Assembly (NCBI RefSeq): GCF_947387555.1
Contig: NZ_CANDNZ010000008.1
Location: 214,946-278,945 of the forward strand
Direction: 5' to 3'
Origin: Thalassomonas sp. RHCl1
GTDB taxonomy: Bacteria; Pseudomonadota; Gammaproteobacteria; Enterobacterales; Alteromonadaceae
DNA length: 64,000 nt
The translations under genes were made by a program, and so were the position numbers. Positions within the stretch are counted from its first letter, which is position 1. Each line of letters begins with the position of its first letter. Below the pieces are notes generated by a model, which worked only from the letters and a program-made list of their open reading frames with translations, did not search any database and was not told the DNA's origin. Below are positions 49,455 through 58,582 of this stretch, in pieces.

Positions 49455-50837
49455 ATGAAATTTACTTCATTAGGGAGCCTGGCTTTGCTGACGCTGGCGA
49501 TGAGCAACAGCAGTTTTGCGGTTACCCAAGATGAGTTGCAGGCGATACTGGCAGAGCAAAAGCAAAAATTAATCGAAATAGAGCAGCAATTGGCGGAGTT
49601 GAAAAAAGCCAATGCAGAGCAGAAAAAACAGGCCGTTTTGGCGAAAAAGGCTTCGAAAAGCCATGATGAGGCCGCTAGTGCTGAAAAAAACTGGTGGCTT
49701 AAGTCATACGGCAGCCTGCTCTATAAAAGTGAAGAAATCTTTAGAAATACCCAGGATATCGATCCCGATCGCCGTGCCAAAACCGATTTAGAGCGGGTGG
49801 TGGTTGAGCTCGGCCATAAGTTTGACTCGCAATGGCAAATCGAGCTTGAGCTTGAATATGAACATGGCGGTACCGGTGCAGCATTGGAATATGACGGTTT
49901 CGAAGAATTTGGTGAATTTGAAAGTGAAATCGAAGCCGGCGGTGAAGTGCTGGTAGAGAAGCTGGAAGTTAAATATACCGTTAACGAGGATCTGGCGGTT
50001 AAGTTTGGCCGGATTTTTGTGCCTGTAGGTTTAGGCACCGAGTTACATAAGCCGGGTCAGTACTTCACCACCGAGCGTCACTGGAGTGAGGCCACCATGA
50101 TCCCTCAGGTATGGCATGAAAACGGTATTAATGTCAGCGGCAGCTGGAACGGTTTTAATGCCCAGGCACTGGTAACCACGGGGTTAAACTCCGAGTACTT
50201 CCGCAGCTATCGCTGGGCAGCGAGCGGCCATCAAAAACGTTTCGAGCAAGTGAACAGTGATGACCTGGCCTTTACCTTGAGGCTCGATTACGGCGATCTC
50301 GCCAAAGGTACCGGTTTTGGTATCAGTTATTACACCGGCGATACGTCGGGTAACCGTAACAATGACGACAATATTGAAGGTGACGGCAACCTGACCCTGA
50401 TAGGCCTGCACGGCGCCTGGCAGGGATACAACTGGCAATTACGCGGCCAGTATTTATACGGTGAACTCGATGATTCTGCCGCCATTACCCTGGCAAACAA
50501 AACCACACCGGGGCTGCAACCGGGTAACTTTGCCCAGGTCGGCAGCGAGGCGGAGTCGGCCTTTTTCGAAGCCGCCTATAACAGCCAGTCACTGTTTAAT
50601 CTAAGTAAACCGCTTTATCTGTTTGCCGCCTATGAATATGCCAATCCGCTCAAAGAAGTCGAGCAGGGCAATGGCAGCGAGCGTTTTGACATCGATGAAT
50701 TTGCCTTTGGCATTAATTACCTGCCAACCCCGGAGTTGGTGCTAAAAGCGCAGTTTGCCCAGCAACAATATGCCCAGGATAACCTGGACGATACCAACTC
50801 ATTCAGCCTGTCCATGGGCTACTACTTTTCGCTTTAA
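49455..50837 (+). CDS. Fur-regulated outer-membrane porin with N-terminal coiled coil
   Basis: About 460 residues. A signal peptide (ending SSFA) is followed by a short coiled coil (EIEQQLAELKKANAEQKKQ, residues about 35-60) of the type seen at the start of porins such as phosphate-selective OprO/OprP-like proteins. A 16-strand-type barrel then starts with WWLKSYGSLLYKSEE and ends in the aromatic strand LSMGYYFSL. An acidic segment (EFGEFESEIEAGGE) near 150 could bind cations. It is the first gene of an operon with an imelysin and a dihaem protein, behind two Fur boxes, so I infer iron passage through the outer membrane. ATG at 49455 is used; a TTG nine bases upstream is unlikely. Confidence 0.72.
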   Translation: MKFTSLGSLALLTLAMSNSSFAVTQDELQAILAEQKQKLIEIEQQLAELKKANAEQKKQAVLAKKASKSHDEAASAEKNWWLKSYGSLLYKSEEIFRNTQDIDPDRRAKTDLERVVVELGHKFDSQWQIELELEYEHGGTGAALEYDGFEEFGEFESEIEAGGEVLVEKLEVKYTVNEDLAVKFGRIFVPVGLGTELHKPGQYFTTERHWSEATMIPQVWHENGINVSGSWNGFNAQALVTTGLNSEYFRSYRWAASGHQKRFEQVNSDDLAFTLRLDYGDLAKGTGFGISYYTGDTSGNRNNDDNIEGDGNLTLIGLHGAWQGYNWQLRGQYLYGELDDSAAITLANKTTPGLQPGNFAQVGSEAESAFFEAAYNSQSLFNLSKPLYLFAAYEYANPLKEVEQGNGSERFDIDEFAFGINYLPTPELVLKAQFAQQQYAQDNLDDTNSFSLSMGYYFSL

Positions 50838-50857
50838 TACTATTAGAGACTAACAAG

Positions 50858-52018
50858 ATGCTAACAAGAAAAACCCTGATTGCCGCTTCTGTTTCCGCAC
50901 TACTGCTTACCGCCTGTGGCGGCGGCAGCTCATCAAAAGATAATAACGAGGAGGTTACGCCTGTCGAAGAAACCGGCTTTAGTTATGATGCCGGTGGTAT
51001 GATCACTAATCTCACCAAGGACGTGATTGTTGCCGGTTATGATGATTTAAATACCAAGGCGGAAGTGTTTCACCAGTCCACCCTGACTTTGCTTAATACC
51101 CCGACGGCTGAGAATTTAACCGCGGCTCAAGCCGCCTGGCAGATTGTTCGTGTGCCGTGGGAGCAGGGGGAAGCCCATATTTTTGGTCCTGTGGATGCGT
51201 TATCCATAGATCCGCATTTAGATACCTGGCCGCTAAATACCAATGATTTGCAAACATTATTGGATGAAACCGACGGTTTTACCGCCGAGCAGGTGAAAGC
51301 TTTTAATGATGATGTCCAGGGCTTTCATACCATGGAGTTTTTATTATTCGGCGACGGCGTGACCGATAATACTAAGTCTATTGATGAAATGACCGCATTA
51401 GAGCGTGAATACCTGGTGGCGACCGCTGAAGTTTTCCAGGGCTATACCCAGGCGTTATACGATGCCTGGACCGTTACCCAGGATGCAACCGATGCCAATT
51501 CACCCGCCTACCAGGATTTATTGTTAACGCCGGACAATGAGGTTTATGCATCCGAGTTGGGTGTGGTGGAAGAGCTGATCAATGGTTTGATCGGCATCGT
51601 TGATGAGGTAGGGAATGGTAAAATTGCCGAACCTTTTGGCGCCAGCATTGATGCTACCGATACTTCTTTAGTGGAGTCTCAATATAGCTGGAATTCTTTA
51701 GCCGATTTCAGTAATAACATTCGCGGCGTGCAAAATGTTTATCGGGGAGAGTTCGAGAGCAATGCTGATGAGGCAGGGCTAATTGATTTTGTGACCGCAG
51801 CCGATGCTGCGTTGGCGACCCGGGTAGATCAAGAAATTGCTGCCGCGATTACTGCTATTGATGCTATTGCCGGTGACAACGACATGCCGTTCAGGCAGGC
51901 CATCAATGATGCTGATGCCCGTATACGCATCCAGGCTGCTGTCGATGCGTTATCGACACTACAGTCAGCCCTGGAAAACGATGTTTTAACCTTACTGAAT
52001 GACTGGAAGCTTAACTAG
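50858..52018 (+). CDS. Imelysin (M75-type) iron-regulated lipoprotein
   Basis: A 386-residue lipoprotein: lipobox LLTAC with Cys20, followed by a Gly/Ser linker. The helical imelysin/EfeO-like domain carries the GxHxxE motif as GFHTMEFLLFG (H157, E160) and PWEQGEAHIFGP near 100. Imelysins bind iron or are needed for its uptake; the peptidase label is historical. It sits 20 bases after the porin and before a dihaem protein in a Fur-controlled operon. I infer a periplasmic iron-binding step. Confidence 0.88.
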   Translation: MLTRKTLIAASVSALLLTACGGGSSSKDNNEEVTPVEETGFSYDAGGMITNLTKDVIVAGYDDLNTKAEVFHQSTLTLLNTPTAENLTAAQAAWQIVRVPWEQGEAHIFGPVDALSIDPHLDTWPLNTNDLQTLLDETDGFTAEQVKAFNDDVQGFHTMEFLLFGDGVTDNTKSIDEMTALEREYLVATAEVFQGYTQALYDAWTVTQDATDANSPAYQDLLLTPDNEVYASELGVVEELINGLIGIVDEVGNGKIAEPFGASIDATDTSLVESQYSWNSLADFSNNIRGVQNVYRGEFESNADEAGLIDFVTAADAALATRVDQEIAAAITAIDAIAGDNDMPFRQAINDADARIRIQAAVDALSTLQSALENDVLTLLNDWKLN

Positions 52019-52203
52019 CATTCATCATTAATCTTATGTTTTGCTTCTGTGGGCTGGCCTAGAGCAACCGGCCCGCAGAGCATCGATTCGTGACATAAGC
52101 AATACCCGTCGAGTCATGCAGCTCCCGTCCTGTTAATCGTGAATGTCTGGCTTTACAGGTGTCGGTAATCCCCATCCATCTTTTCAACATGTAACAGATA
52201 ACT

Positions 52204-53823
52204 ATGACAAATTTTAATGTGAATAAGACCCGAATGCTTGGTATCGCCGTGGTACTGGGCGCTTTATACGGCTGCGGCTCGGGTGGTTCATCAAGTGATG
52301 ACAAATCTCAAGTGGTTGAAGTGCAATACCCGGATTATACCCTGGTAGAGAATCTCGGCGGCAGCGCCACCGCTGTAGATGCCAGTGACTCGGGGCATGG
52401 TTTTTCTACGCCGATCCCGACCTTAACCGAGGCCGAGCTGGAAAAACACCTGGCCGGTGATACCCATTTTGAAACCTCTTTTACCACAGCGCCAAACGAG
52501 GAACACCCCGAACTTGACGGCCTGGGGCCGGTCTTTAATAACCAGGACTGTAATTCCTGCCATCAGCGCGATGGCCGCTCTTCCACCCTGAGTGTGCCCG
52601 AAGGGCAGGACAAATTGCTGTTAGGCTCAGAAGCCGGAATATTCCTGCGCATCAGTGTTGATGACGGCGAATGTTCCACGCCGTCGGCAGACAACAATTA
52701 TTGTAAAAATGTCGGCGTGCCCGGTTTTGGTACCCAATTGTTTCACCGCGGGGTCCTAAAAGCCCGTGAAGACTGGCAGGATAAGCCTTTCATCGGCCAG
52801 GCAAATGTTTACCTCAGCTATCAGTACCAGGATTTTGAATATCCGGACGGCAGCACTGTCACCTTGAAAAAGCCGGTGTTTACCATCGACGGTCTTTATG
52901 ATGTCAGTGAAGATCAGCAGGAAAACAGTGCCCTGAAACAGGCAAATATCAATTTTGGTCCGAGAAACGGCATGCCGGTATTTGGTTTGGGTTTGCTGGA
53001 GCTGATCCCGGAGCAGGACATTCTGGCGCTGGCGGATGAAGACGACAGCAATAACGACGGCATTTCCGGTCGCCCGAACTGGGTTTATGATGCGATAAAA
53101 GACAGGGATAACGACCCGCTACCGGTATCCCTGGGGCGCTTTGGCTGGAAGGCCAATACCCCGAGTGTCCGGGTGCAGTCGTTAGGCGCCTTAAGGGGAG
53201 ACATGGGCATTACCAACCCGCTGTTCCCGGATGAAAGTATTGCCGGTACCGCCATGCACGAAAGCTACCTGGCCCGTACCGGTTATGTTGATACCGGCGT
53301 GGACGAAAATGGCAATACCGAAGCAGATCAAACCTTCTCCGACGAAGTGGTGTTTTATGCCGAAACCTTGGCGGTACCGGGACGACGGGATATTAACAAT
53401 GCTGAGGTAAAAGCCGGCGCCTTGTTGTTTGAAAAAATTAATTGTACCGCTTGCCACACCCCTGGGTTTGTCACCGCAAGCGGGGATGTAACCCTGGGCG
53501 GGCTAGCTGCGCCGGAAGCCCTTAAAGGCCAGGAAATTTACCCCTTCAGTGATATGCTGCTGCATGATATGGGAGCAGAGCTGGCGGATAACCGTCGTGA
53601 CTTTACTGCCACGGGGCTGGAATGGAAAACCCGTCCATTGTGGGGTATAGGTTTAACGAAAACCGTCAACCCCGCCGCCGGTTTCTTACATGATGGCCGT
53701 GCCGATACCATAGAAGAAGCGATTTTATGGCATGGCGGAGAAGCGCAAAATAGTAAAGAGGCATTTGCCGGGCTGTCGGCAGCAGAGCGCGATCAGTTGG
53801 TTGCTTTTGTTATGTCGCTGTAA
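52204..53823 (+). CDS. Di-haem oxidoreductase-family (DUF1111) lipoprotein
   Basis: A 539-residue lipoprotein (LYGC, Cys24) with two haem c motifs, CNSCH at 116-120 and CTACH at 414-418, and conserved blocks of the DUF1111 thiol-oxidoreductase-like family (GPVFNNQDC, FGLGLLELIPE, DDSNNDGISGRPN as a calcium-type loop, GRFGWKAN, FLHDGRADTIEEAI). It should be an electron-transfer or peroxidase-like protein in the periplasm. Such proteins are often encoded beside imelysins in iron-regulated operons, possibly changing the iron redox state. A 185-base gap separates it from the imelysin gene; no terminator is seen in that gap. Confidence 0.85.
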   Translation: MTNFNVNKTRMLGIAVVLGALYGCGSGGSSSDDKSQVVEVQYPDYTLVENLGGSATAVDASDSGHGFSTPIPTLTEAELEKHLAGDTHFETSFTTAPNEEHPELDGLGPVFNNQDCNSCHQRDGRSSTLSVPEGQDKLLLGSEAGIFLRISVDDGECSTPSADNNYCKNVGVPGFGTQLFHRGVLKAREDWQDKPFIGQANVYLSYQYQDFEYPDGSTVTLKKPVFTIDGLYDVSEDQQENSALKQANINFGPRNGMPVFGLGLLELIPEQDILALADEDDSNNDGISGRPNWVYDAIKDRDNDPLPVSLGRFGWKANTPSVRVQSLGALRGDMGITNPLFPDESIAGTAMHESYLARTGYVDTGVDENGNTEADQTFSDEVVFYAETLAVPGRRDINNAEVKAGALLFEKINCTACHTPGFVTASGDVTLGGLAAPEALKGQEIYPFSDMLLHDMGAELADNRRDFTATGLEWKTRPLWGIGLTKTVNPAAGFLHDGRADTIEEAILWHGGEAQNSKEAFAGLSAAERDQLVAFVMSL

Positions 53824-53850
53824 TGCTTTAGTTTGACTTTATAGCCAGCA

Positions 53851-53886
53851 AAAAGCCCGGTTTATTTGTCAGTATAACCGGGCTTT
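53851..53886. terminator. Bidirectional terminator
   Basis: AAAAGCCCGGTT / AACCGGGCTTTT (12-base perfect stem) between the dihaem gene and the convergent siroheme gene. Confidence 0.9.
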
Positions 53887-53912
53887 TATTGTTGATAATT
53901 TACTTGGCTGGA

Positions 53913-54878
53913 TTAGCCGCCACAAATAAGGGTTTTTTTATTGATATGGCTAAGCGATAAGGCTGCGTTCTCGGGGAGCGGGTGATATTCGGCAAGCAAA
54001 TAAATCACTTTTTGTCCCGACGTGGCGAGCTCCATTGCATGTTGGTAATTGATCAATATGGTGGAAGATATCTGCTGCGGATATTTGTCGGCATCGCGGC
54101 GGATATATTCAATTAATTCCGGGTTGACCGCTTCGTCATAAAACACCGCATCGGCGTACTGCATTTCCCGGTGGGCGCTTAAGGTTAAGTTATCCGGGTT
54201 ACCGTCCTGGGTATGGATAAAAACGATTTCCCCTGCCGGTGCGGCGATTTCCTGATTTAAACTGGCGATCAGTTGCTGCTCGGCCTGGGCGGTATTGCCG
54301 TCAAGGATAGCCTGTCCTATCTGACCCTTAAGGGTTTTTTCCCAAAAAGTGCGGCGGTTGCGTAAACCTTTCACCCTGGCTTTGACATGATCGCGAAATT
54401 TCAGGGAAAAGTCTGCCAAGCGGCCATAGGCGTGGGGCAGAACTTTTTCGATTTGCTCCCGTAACATTCTGACTAAAATCGGGGCGCTGCCGGAGCTGGA
54501 CAGGGCGATGATCATCGGCGACCTGTCGATAATGGCCGGGGTAATATAGGTACAAAGTTCCGGCTGATCGACGACATTAACCAAAATGCCCAAACGGGTG
54601 GCTTCCTGGTAAACCGCGGCATTGACTTCGCTGTTATCCGTGGCGGCGATCGCTAGGCTTTTGCCGTCAAGTAGCCCTTGCTGGTAAGTTTGGCTGAGCT
54701 GAGTGAGCTGATGACTGTCGATCAGGCGCTGCACACCCGGGGAAAAGTTGTCGGATACCACAGTGATCTCTGTGGTGGATTTGAGCAACAATTCAATTTT
54801 ACGGGCGGCGACATCACCGCCGCCGATAACGATAGCGTTAATTTTACTACCATCGAGAAAAACGGGAAAATACTTCAT
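53913..54878 (-). CDS. Siroheme synthase with truncated methyltransferase remnant
   Basis: A 321-residue protein. Residues 1-210 match the CysG-B/Met8 precorrin-2 dehydrogenase/sirohydrochlorin ferrochelatase: NAD-binding VIGGGDVAARKIELL, VNVVDQPELCTYITPAI and SSSGSAPILVRMLREQIE. Residues 216-321 look like the first part of the CysG uroporphyrinogen methyltransferase (GEIVF...DGNPDNLTLSAHREMQYAD, RRDADKYP). However, the SAM loop GAGPGD is replaced by HTQDGNP, and the other half of that domain is missing. It should still make siroheme from precorrin-2 for sulphite/nitrite reductases, while methylation must come from a separate SUMT. Confidence 0.82.
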   Translation of the reverse strand: MKYFPVFLDGSKINAIVIGGGDVAARKIELLLKSTTEITVVSDNFSPGVQRLIDSHQLTQLSQTYQQGLLDGKSLAIAATDNSEVNAAVYQEATRLGILVNVVDQPELCTYITPAIIDRSPMIIALSSSGSAPILVRMLREQIEKVLPHAYGRLADFSLKFRDHVKARVKGLRNRRTFWEKTLKGQIGQAILDGNTAQAEQQLIASLNQEIAAPAGEIVFIHTQDGNPDNLTLSAHREMQYADAVFYDEAVNPELIEYIRRDADKYPQQISSTILINYQHAMELATSGQKVIYLLAEYHPLPENAALSLSHINKKTLICGG

Positions 54879-54901
54879 ATACCTATCTTATTGATTAATT
54901 G

Positions 54902-55678
54902 CTACAGTTGCCATTTTTTCAGTATGGCCTGATATTGACCATTTTCTTTAAGTTTTTCCAGTGCTTTTGATAATTTATCAATCACGGACGGGGCTGTGCC
55001 CAGGCTTGCCGCCATATAGAGATCCGATGCCATATCCTCAATTTGATATAGCAGCACTAAATCTGCCGGATCATATCCTTCGGCTTTAACTTCATATCGC
55101 CATAACACACTGTTGGTAAATGCCAGGTCAACCCGGCCATTAAATAACTGCCCCCACATAATGCTATATTTACTACTGGCGTAGTAATTTTTCTTTGATA
55201 TAAACCCTTTCTTCTTTAAATAGACTTCTGCTAAATCGTCCCGGACTGTGCCTACCCGGTATTGTTTGGCATCATCGAGTTTGTTGATCTTTATGTCGGC
55301 GCGAGATTTTAGTGCCGCCAAATGGGAGGTTAATGAATAGAGTTTACCAATCCAGTGAAAGTCCTTTTCACGCTGCTTGCCTCTGAGCAGGGAAAAGATA
55401 ATGGTATTGGCCCGGGTGCGTGCGGTTTGGTAACTTCTGGCCCAGGGATAAATATGAATACTGGCGGATAAATTGGTTTCTTTTAACATCGCTCGTACCA
55501 GCTCTGCGATTGCTCCGTCTACCCGGTTATCGGCGCCGGTGAACTGAAACGGGGGCAACTCTTCGGTGACAAAGTGGATTTCCTCCGCCCGGAGCACAGA
55601 AATAGAAACAAACAAGGGGATCAATAACAGATATTTACTAAACAGGGTCTTCTCCCGATGATGTGATAAAACGTCCAT
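54902..55678 (-). CDS. Periplasmic solute-binding protein, family 3 type
   Basis: About 258 residues. A signal peptide ends near LRAEE, and the rest resembles SBP_bac_3 amino-acid binding proteins (IHFVTEELPPFQFTGADNRVDGAIAELVRAM at the start, YRVGTVRDDLAEVYL in the middle, LSKALEKLKENGQYQAILKKW at the end). No transporter subunits are nearby, as is common for this stand-alone marine subgroup. The ligand is unknown. The ATG at 55678 gives a normal signal peptide; an in-frame ATG 198 bases further up would run into prmA and is rejected. Divergent from prmA. Confidence 0.75.
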   Translation of the reverse strand: MDVLSHHREKTLFSKYLLLIPLFVSISVLRAEEIHFVTEELPPFQFTGADNRVDGAIAELVRAMLKETNLSASIHIYPWARSYQTARTRANTIIFSLLRGKQREKDFHWIGKLYSLTSHLAALKSRADIKINKLDDAKQYRVGTVRDDLAEVYLKKKGFISKKNYYASSKYSIMWGQLFNGRVDLAFTNSVLWRYEVKAEGYDPADLVLLYQIEDMASDLYMAASLGTAPSVIDKLSKALEKLKENGQYQAILKKWQL

Positions 55679-55784
55679 TTCTACAATTTCTAGTACTTCT
55701 AAGCTTATGCCAGTATGCTGACAATTCAATGAATGGTAAACTAAGGTCAACCTAATATATAGTAAAGACAAACAGAGATCTCCC

Positions 55785-56672
55785 ATGCCCTGGATACAGC
55801 TTAGATTAAATGCTGATGAAGACACCGCAGAAAAATACAGTAACTGGTTAAGTGCCAGCGGCGCCCAAGCCGTCACTTTTATTGACGCCCAAGATACCCC
55901 TATTTATGAACCTTTACCCGGAGATGAGGTGGTTTACTGGTCAAACACTGTGGTCATGGGCTTATATGATGCCAGTCATGATATGGACAAGGTGGTTAAT
56001 TACCTTAAAGGCATACATCCGGATAAGGAAAATATGCACTATAAGCTTGAGCAGCTCGAAGATAAGGATTGGGAGCGTGAGTGGATGGATAACTTCCACC
56101 CGATGAAATTTGGCGAGCGCTTATGGATTTGTCCGAGCTGGCGTGAAGTGCCGGATGAAAATGCCGTGAATGTCATGCTCGATCCCGGCCTGGCGTTCGG
56201 CACTGGCACCCACCCGACCACGGCTTTGTGTCTTGCTTGGCTTGACGGTCTGGATCTTGAGGGCAAAACCGTGGTGGATTTTGGTTGCGGCTCAGGTATT
56301 TTATCCTTGGCAGCGCTGAAGTTAGGTGCAAAAAAGGTGATCGGTATCGATATCGATCCCCAGGCATTGCAGGCAAGCCTGGAAAATGCCAAGCGTAACC
56401 AGGTAGAAGATCGTCTGGAACTTTACCTGCCCAAAGACCAGCCAAAACTTCAGGCGGAGGTCGTGGTGGCGAATATTTTAGCCGGTCCTTTGCGTGAGTT
56501 GGCGCCGACCATTACCGAGTTTGTCGCACAAGACGGTCTGCTGGCATTGTCCGGGGTGTTGGAAAATCAGGCAGAAGAGTTGCAGACACTTTATGGCAAC
56601 TGGTGTGATATGGAGCCTGTGGCGATAAAAGAAGAATGGGTGCGCTTGTCGGGGCGAAGAGTCGGGGCGTAG
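55785..56672 (+). CDS. prmA: Ribosomal protein L11 methyltransferase
   Basis: A 295-residue SAM-dependent enzyme (E. coli PrmA 293). The N-terminal L11-recognition domain starts [16 protein letters not shown], and the catalytic domain has [14 protein letters not shown], the SAM loop [16 protein letters not shown] and the NILAGPL motif IV. It trimethylates L11 lysines and the N terminus. Stands before dusB-fis, the usual order. Confidence 0.96.
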   Translation: MPWIQLRLNADEDTAEKYSNWLSASGAQAVTFIDAQDTPIYEPLPGDEVVYWSNTVVMGLYDASHDMDKVVNYLKGIHPDKENMHYKLEQLEDKDWEREWMDNFHPMKFGERLWICPSWREVPDENAVNVMLDPGLAFGTGTHPTTALCLAWLDGLDLEGKTVVDFGCGSGILSLAALKLGAKKVIGIDIDPQALQASLENAKRNQVEDRLELYLPKDQPKLQAEVVVANILAGPLRELAPTITEFVAQDGLLALSGVLENQAEELQTLYGNWCDMEPVAIKEEWVRLSGRRVGA

Positions 56673-56871
56673 AAAAACGGCTAAAAAAGCGTTTTTTTTG
56701 GGCAGAAGTCGTTATAAATCGAACGATTTCTGCTCACATCAATAAATTGCAAAATGTCAATATTAAAATCGTGAAAAAAATCAATTTTTGTTCAATTTAT
56801 ATCCTTTCCAATCTCAATAAAAACACGTAAACTTAGCGCCCTTTTGACTCAGAGCTCAAAAAAACAACAGC

Positions 56872-57837
56872 GTGAATATAGGTCCTTACCAATTAGCCAG
56901 TAATGTAATGCTTGCCCCTATGGCAGGAATTACCGACCAACCTTTTAGACAATTGTGTTGTTCATTAGGTGCAGGTTTAGCGGTATCTGAGATGATGTCT
57001 GCCAATCCTAAAGTATGGCAGACGGAAAAGTCTAAACGCAGGTTGTTGCATAGTGCCGAAGCCGGGATTCGTTCTGTCCAGATTGCTGGTTCAGATCCCG
57101 ATGAAATGGCTTATGCGGCTCAGGTAAATGTTGAGCATGGCGCCCAGATTATTGATATCAATATGGGGTGCCCGGCAAAAAAGGTCAATAAAAAATTAGC
57201 GGGCTCGGCGTTATTGAAAGAGCCACCGCAGGTTGAAGCGATTGTGAAAGCTGTGGTGGATGCGGTAGATATTCCGGTAACGCTGAAAATTCGCACAGGA
57301 TGGTGTGAAAATACCCGGAACGGGGTTGAAATTGCAAAAATTGCTGAAGCTAACGGCATACAGTCGCTGGCTGTCCATGGCCGTACCCGGTGTGACTTTT
57401 ATAAAGGTGACGCCGAGTATGACACCATAAAGGCAATTAAAAAGGCGATTTCAATTCCGGTAGTAGCAAATGGCGATATTACGACGGTGGAAACCGCCGA
57501 ACGTGTATTGAGCTACACCGGAGCTGACGCCATTATGATAGGCCGTGCCGCCCAGGGACGCCCCTGGATTTTTAGGGAAATGAATCATTTCCTTAAAACC
57601 GGTACGCATATGTCGGCTCCTTCCATGGAAGAAAAACGTTCAATATTAATTGGACATGTAAAGGAACTACATAAATTTTATGGTGATTTTATGGGTGTAC
57701 GATTTGCCCGTAAGCATGTGTCCTGGTATATGCAAGTGCATGATCAGGACAAAGCGTTTCGATCAATATTTAATGCATTAGAGTCCACAAATGAACAACT
57801 GGATGCATTAAATCTGTATTTTGATAATTTAACTTAA
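56872..57837 (+). CDS. dusB: tRNA-dihydrouridine synthase B
   Basis: A 321-residue FMN enzyme reducing uridine in the tRNA D-loop. [18 protein letters not shown], the catalytic-cysteine segment [14 protein letters not shown], and [18 protein letters not shown] are diagnostic. GTG start aligned with E. coli DusB (MRIG). The upstream 200 bases are very AT-rich, consistent with the strong growth-regulated dusB-fis promoter. fis follows after 17 bases. Confidence 0.96.
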   Translation: MNIGPYQLASNVMLAPMAGITDQPFRQLCCSLGAGLAVSEMMSANPKVWQTEKSKRRLLHSAEAGIRSVQIAGSDPDEMAYAAQVNVEHGAQIIDINMGCPAKKVNKKLAGSALLKEPPQVEAIVKAVVDAVDIPVTLKIRTGWCENTRNGVEIAKIAEANGIQSLAVHGRTRCDFYKGDAEYDTIKAIKKAISIPVVANGDITTVETAERVLSYTGADAIMIGRAAQGRPWIFREMNHFLKTGTHMSAPSMEEKRSILIGHVKELHKFYGDFMGVRFARKHVSWYMQVHDQDKAFRSIFNALESTNEQLDALNLYFDNLT

Positions 57838-57854
57838 GAAAGAGTCTGAACTTT

Positions 57855-58142
57855 ATGTTTGAACAAAATATTTCCTCTCCATTCATTACCGGTGACCTGC
57901 AAACTCAGACGAAGGCATCGCCTTTACGCACCCAGGCAAAAGTGGCTATTAAAAACTACTTATCTCAATTAAACGGTAATGATGTTGATGATATGTACGA
58001 CCTTGTACTATCTGAAATTGAAGCGCCTATGCTGGAAGAAGTTATGCAGTACACTCGTGGCAACCAGACCCGTGCCGCTAACTTGTTAGGTATCAACCGC
58101 GGTACTTTACGTAAGAAATTAAAAAAATACGGTATGAATTAA
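57855..58142 (+). CDS. fis: Nucleoid-associated factor Fis
   Basis: A 95-residue homodimeric DNA-bending protein; E. coli Fis has 98. The C-terminal helix-turn-helix ([20 protein letters not shown], then [12 protein letters not shown]) is nearly invariant. It activates rRNA promoters, such as those at the end of this window, and shapes the nucleoid. Co-transcribed with dusB; terminator follows. Confidence 0.98.
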   Translation: MFEQNISSPFITGDLQTQTKASPLRTQAKVAIKNYLSQLNGNDVDDMYDLVLSEIEAPMLEEVMQYTRGNQTRAANLLGINRGTLRKKLKKYGMN

Positions 58143-58165
58143 TATCGGTTTTTATACTTTAAATT

Positions 58166-58188
58166 AAGCACCTTCGGGTGCTTTTTTT
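58166..58188 (+). terminator. Terminator after fis
   Basis: AAGCACC-TTC-GGGTGCTT followed by a T-run. Confidence 0.9.
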
Positions 58189-58285
58189 GCTTATGGCGAT
58201 CGTTATTTTGACATAAGTGACAAGAATTCAGGGAAGGAAAGGTTTGCTTTGGTTCGAAGCTTTGGCTTGAAATAAACGAAGTAAA

Positions 58286-58362
58286 CCGGCGAGACGGAGT
58301 TTCTCAGTCTTATCCTTATTCTACTAGGTATAAGACAGATTCGGCGATACAATAGTCGCCGG
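58286..58362. repeat. Nested hairpin element upstream of purH
   Basis: Outer arms CCGGCGA (58286-58292) / TCGCCGG (58356-58362) enclose inner arms GTCTTAT (58307-58313) / ATAAGAC (58330-58336); the right part also folds alone as CGGCGA/TCGCCG. No coding potential. It could be an RNA structure or an intergenic repeat; copy number cannot be seen from this window. Confidence 0.45.
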
Positions 58363-58425
58363 AAAAATGCAGCAAAGATATCTGAGTTTTAACATATACC
58401 AGACGTAATAAATAAGTGAGCAAAA

Positions 58426-58525
58426 TTCAATGAGGATAAACATTCAAATTCAAGGCGCGTGATAGAGCAATAGCTGGCTATTGGGATTGAGCGCAACGAC
58501 GAAGTTGACTGTTTAGACCATTGAA
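58426..58525. repeat. Candidate intergenic repeat bounded by inverted 7-mers
   Basis: A 100-base unit with terminal inverted repeats TTCAATG (58426-58432) / CATTGAA (58519-58525) and a central hairpin CAATAGC-TG-GCTATTG (58468-58483). The GGCGCGTGA core resembles short dispersed repeats that I associate with Colwellia/Vibrio-type intergenic regions; this is recall, not a search. It lies 57 bases upstream of purH. Confidence 0.4.
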
Positions 58526-58582
58526 GGTGATTAATTAATTATTTCGTTAGGTATTAATCTATTAAAGGTAAATAAAACAGCT

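Noticed and set aside
55679..55876. N-terminal extension of the solute-binding protein into prmA
   Set aside because: It would precede the signal peptide and overlap the divergent prmA coding region.
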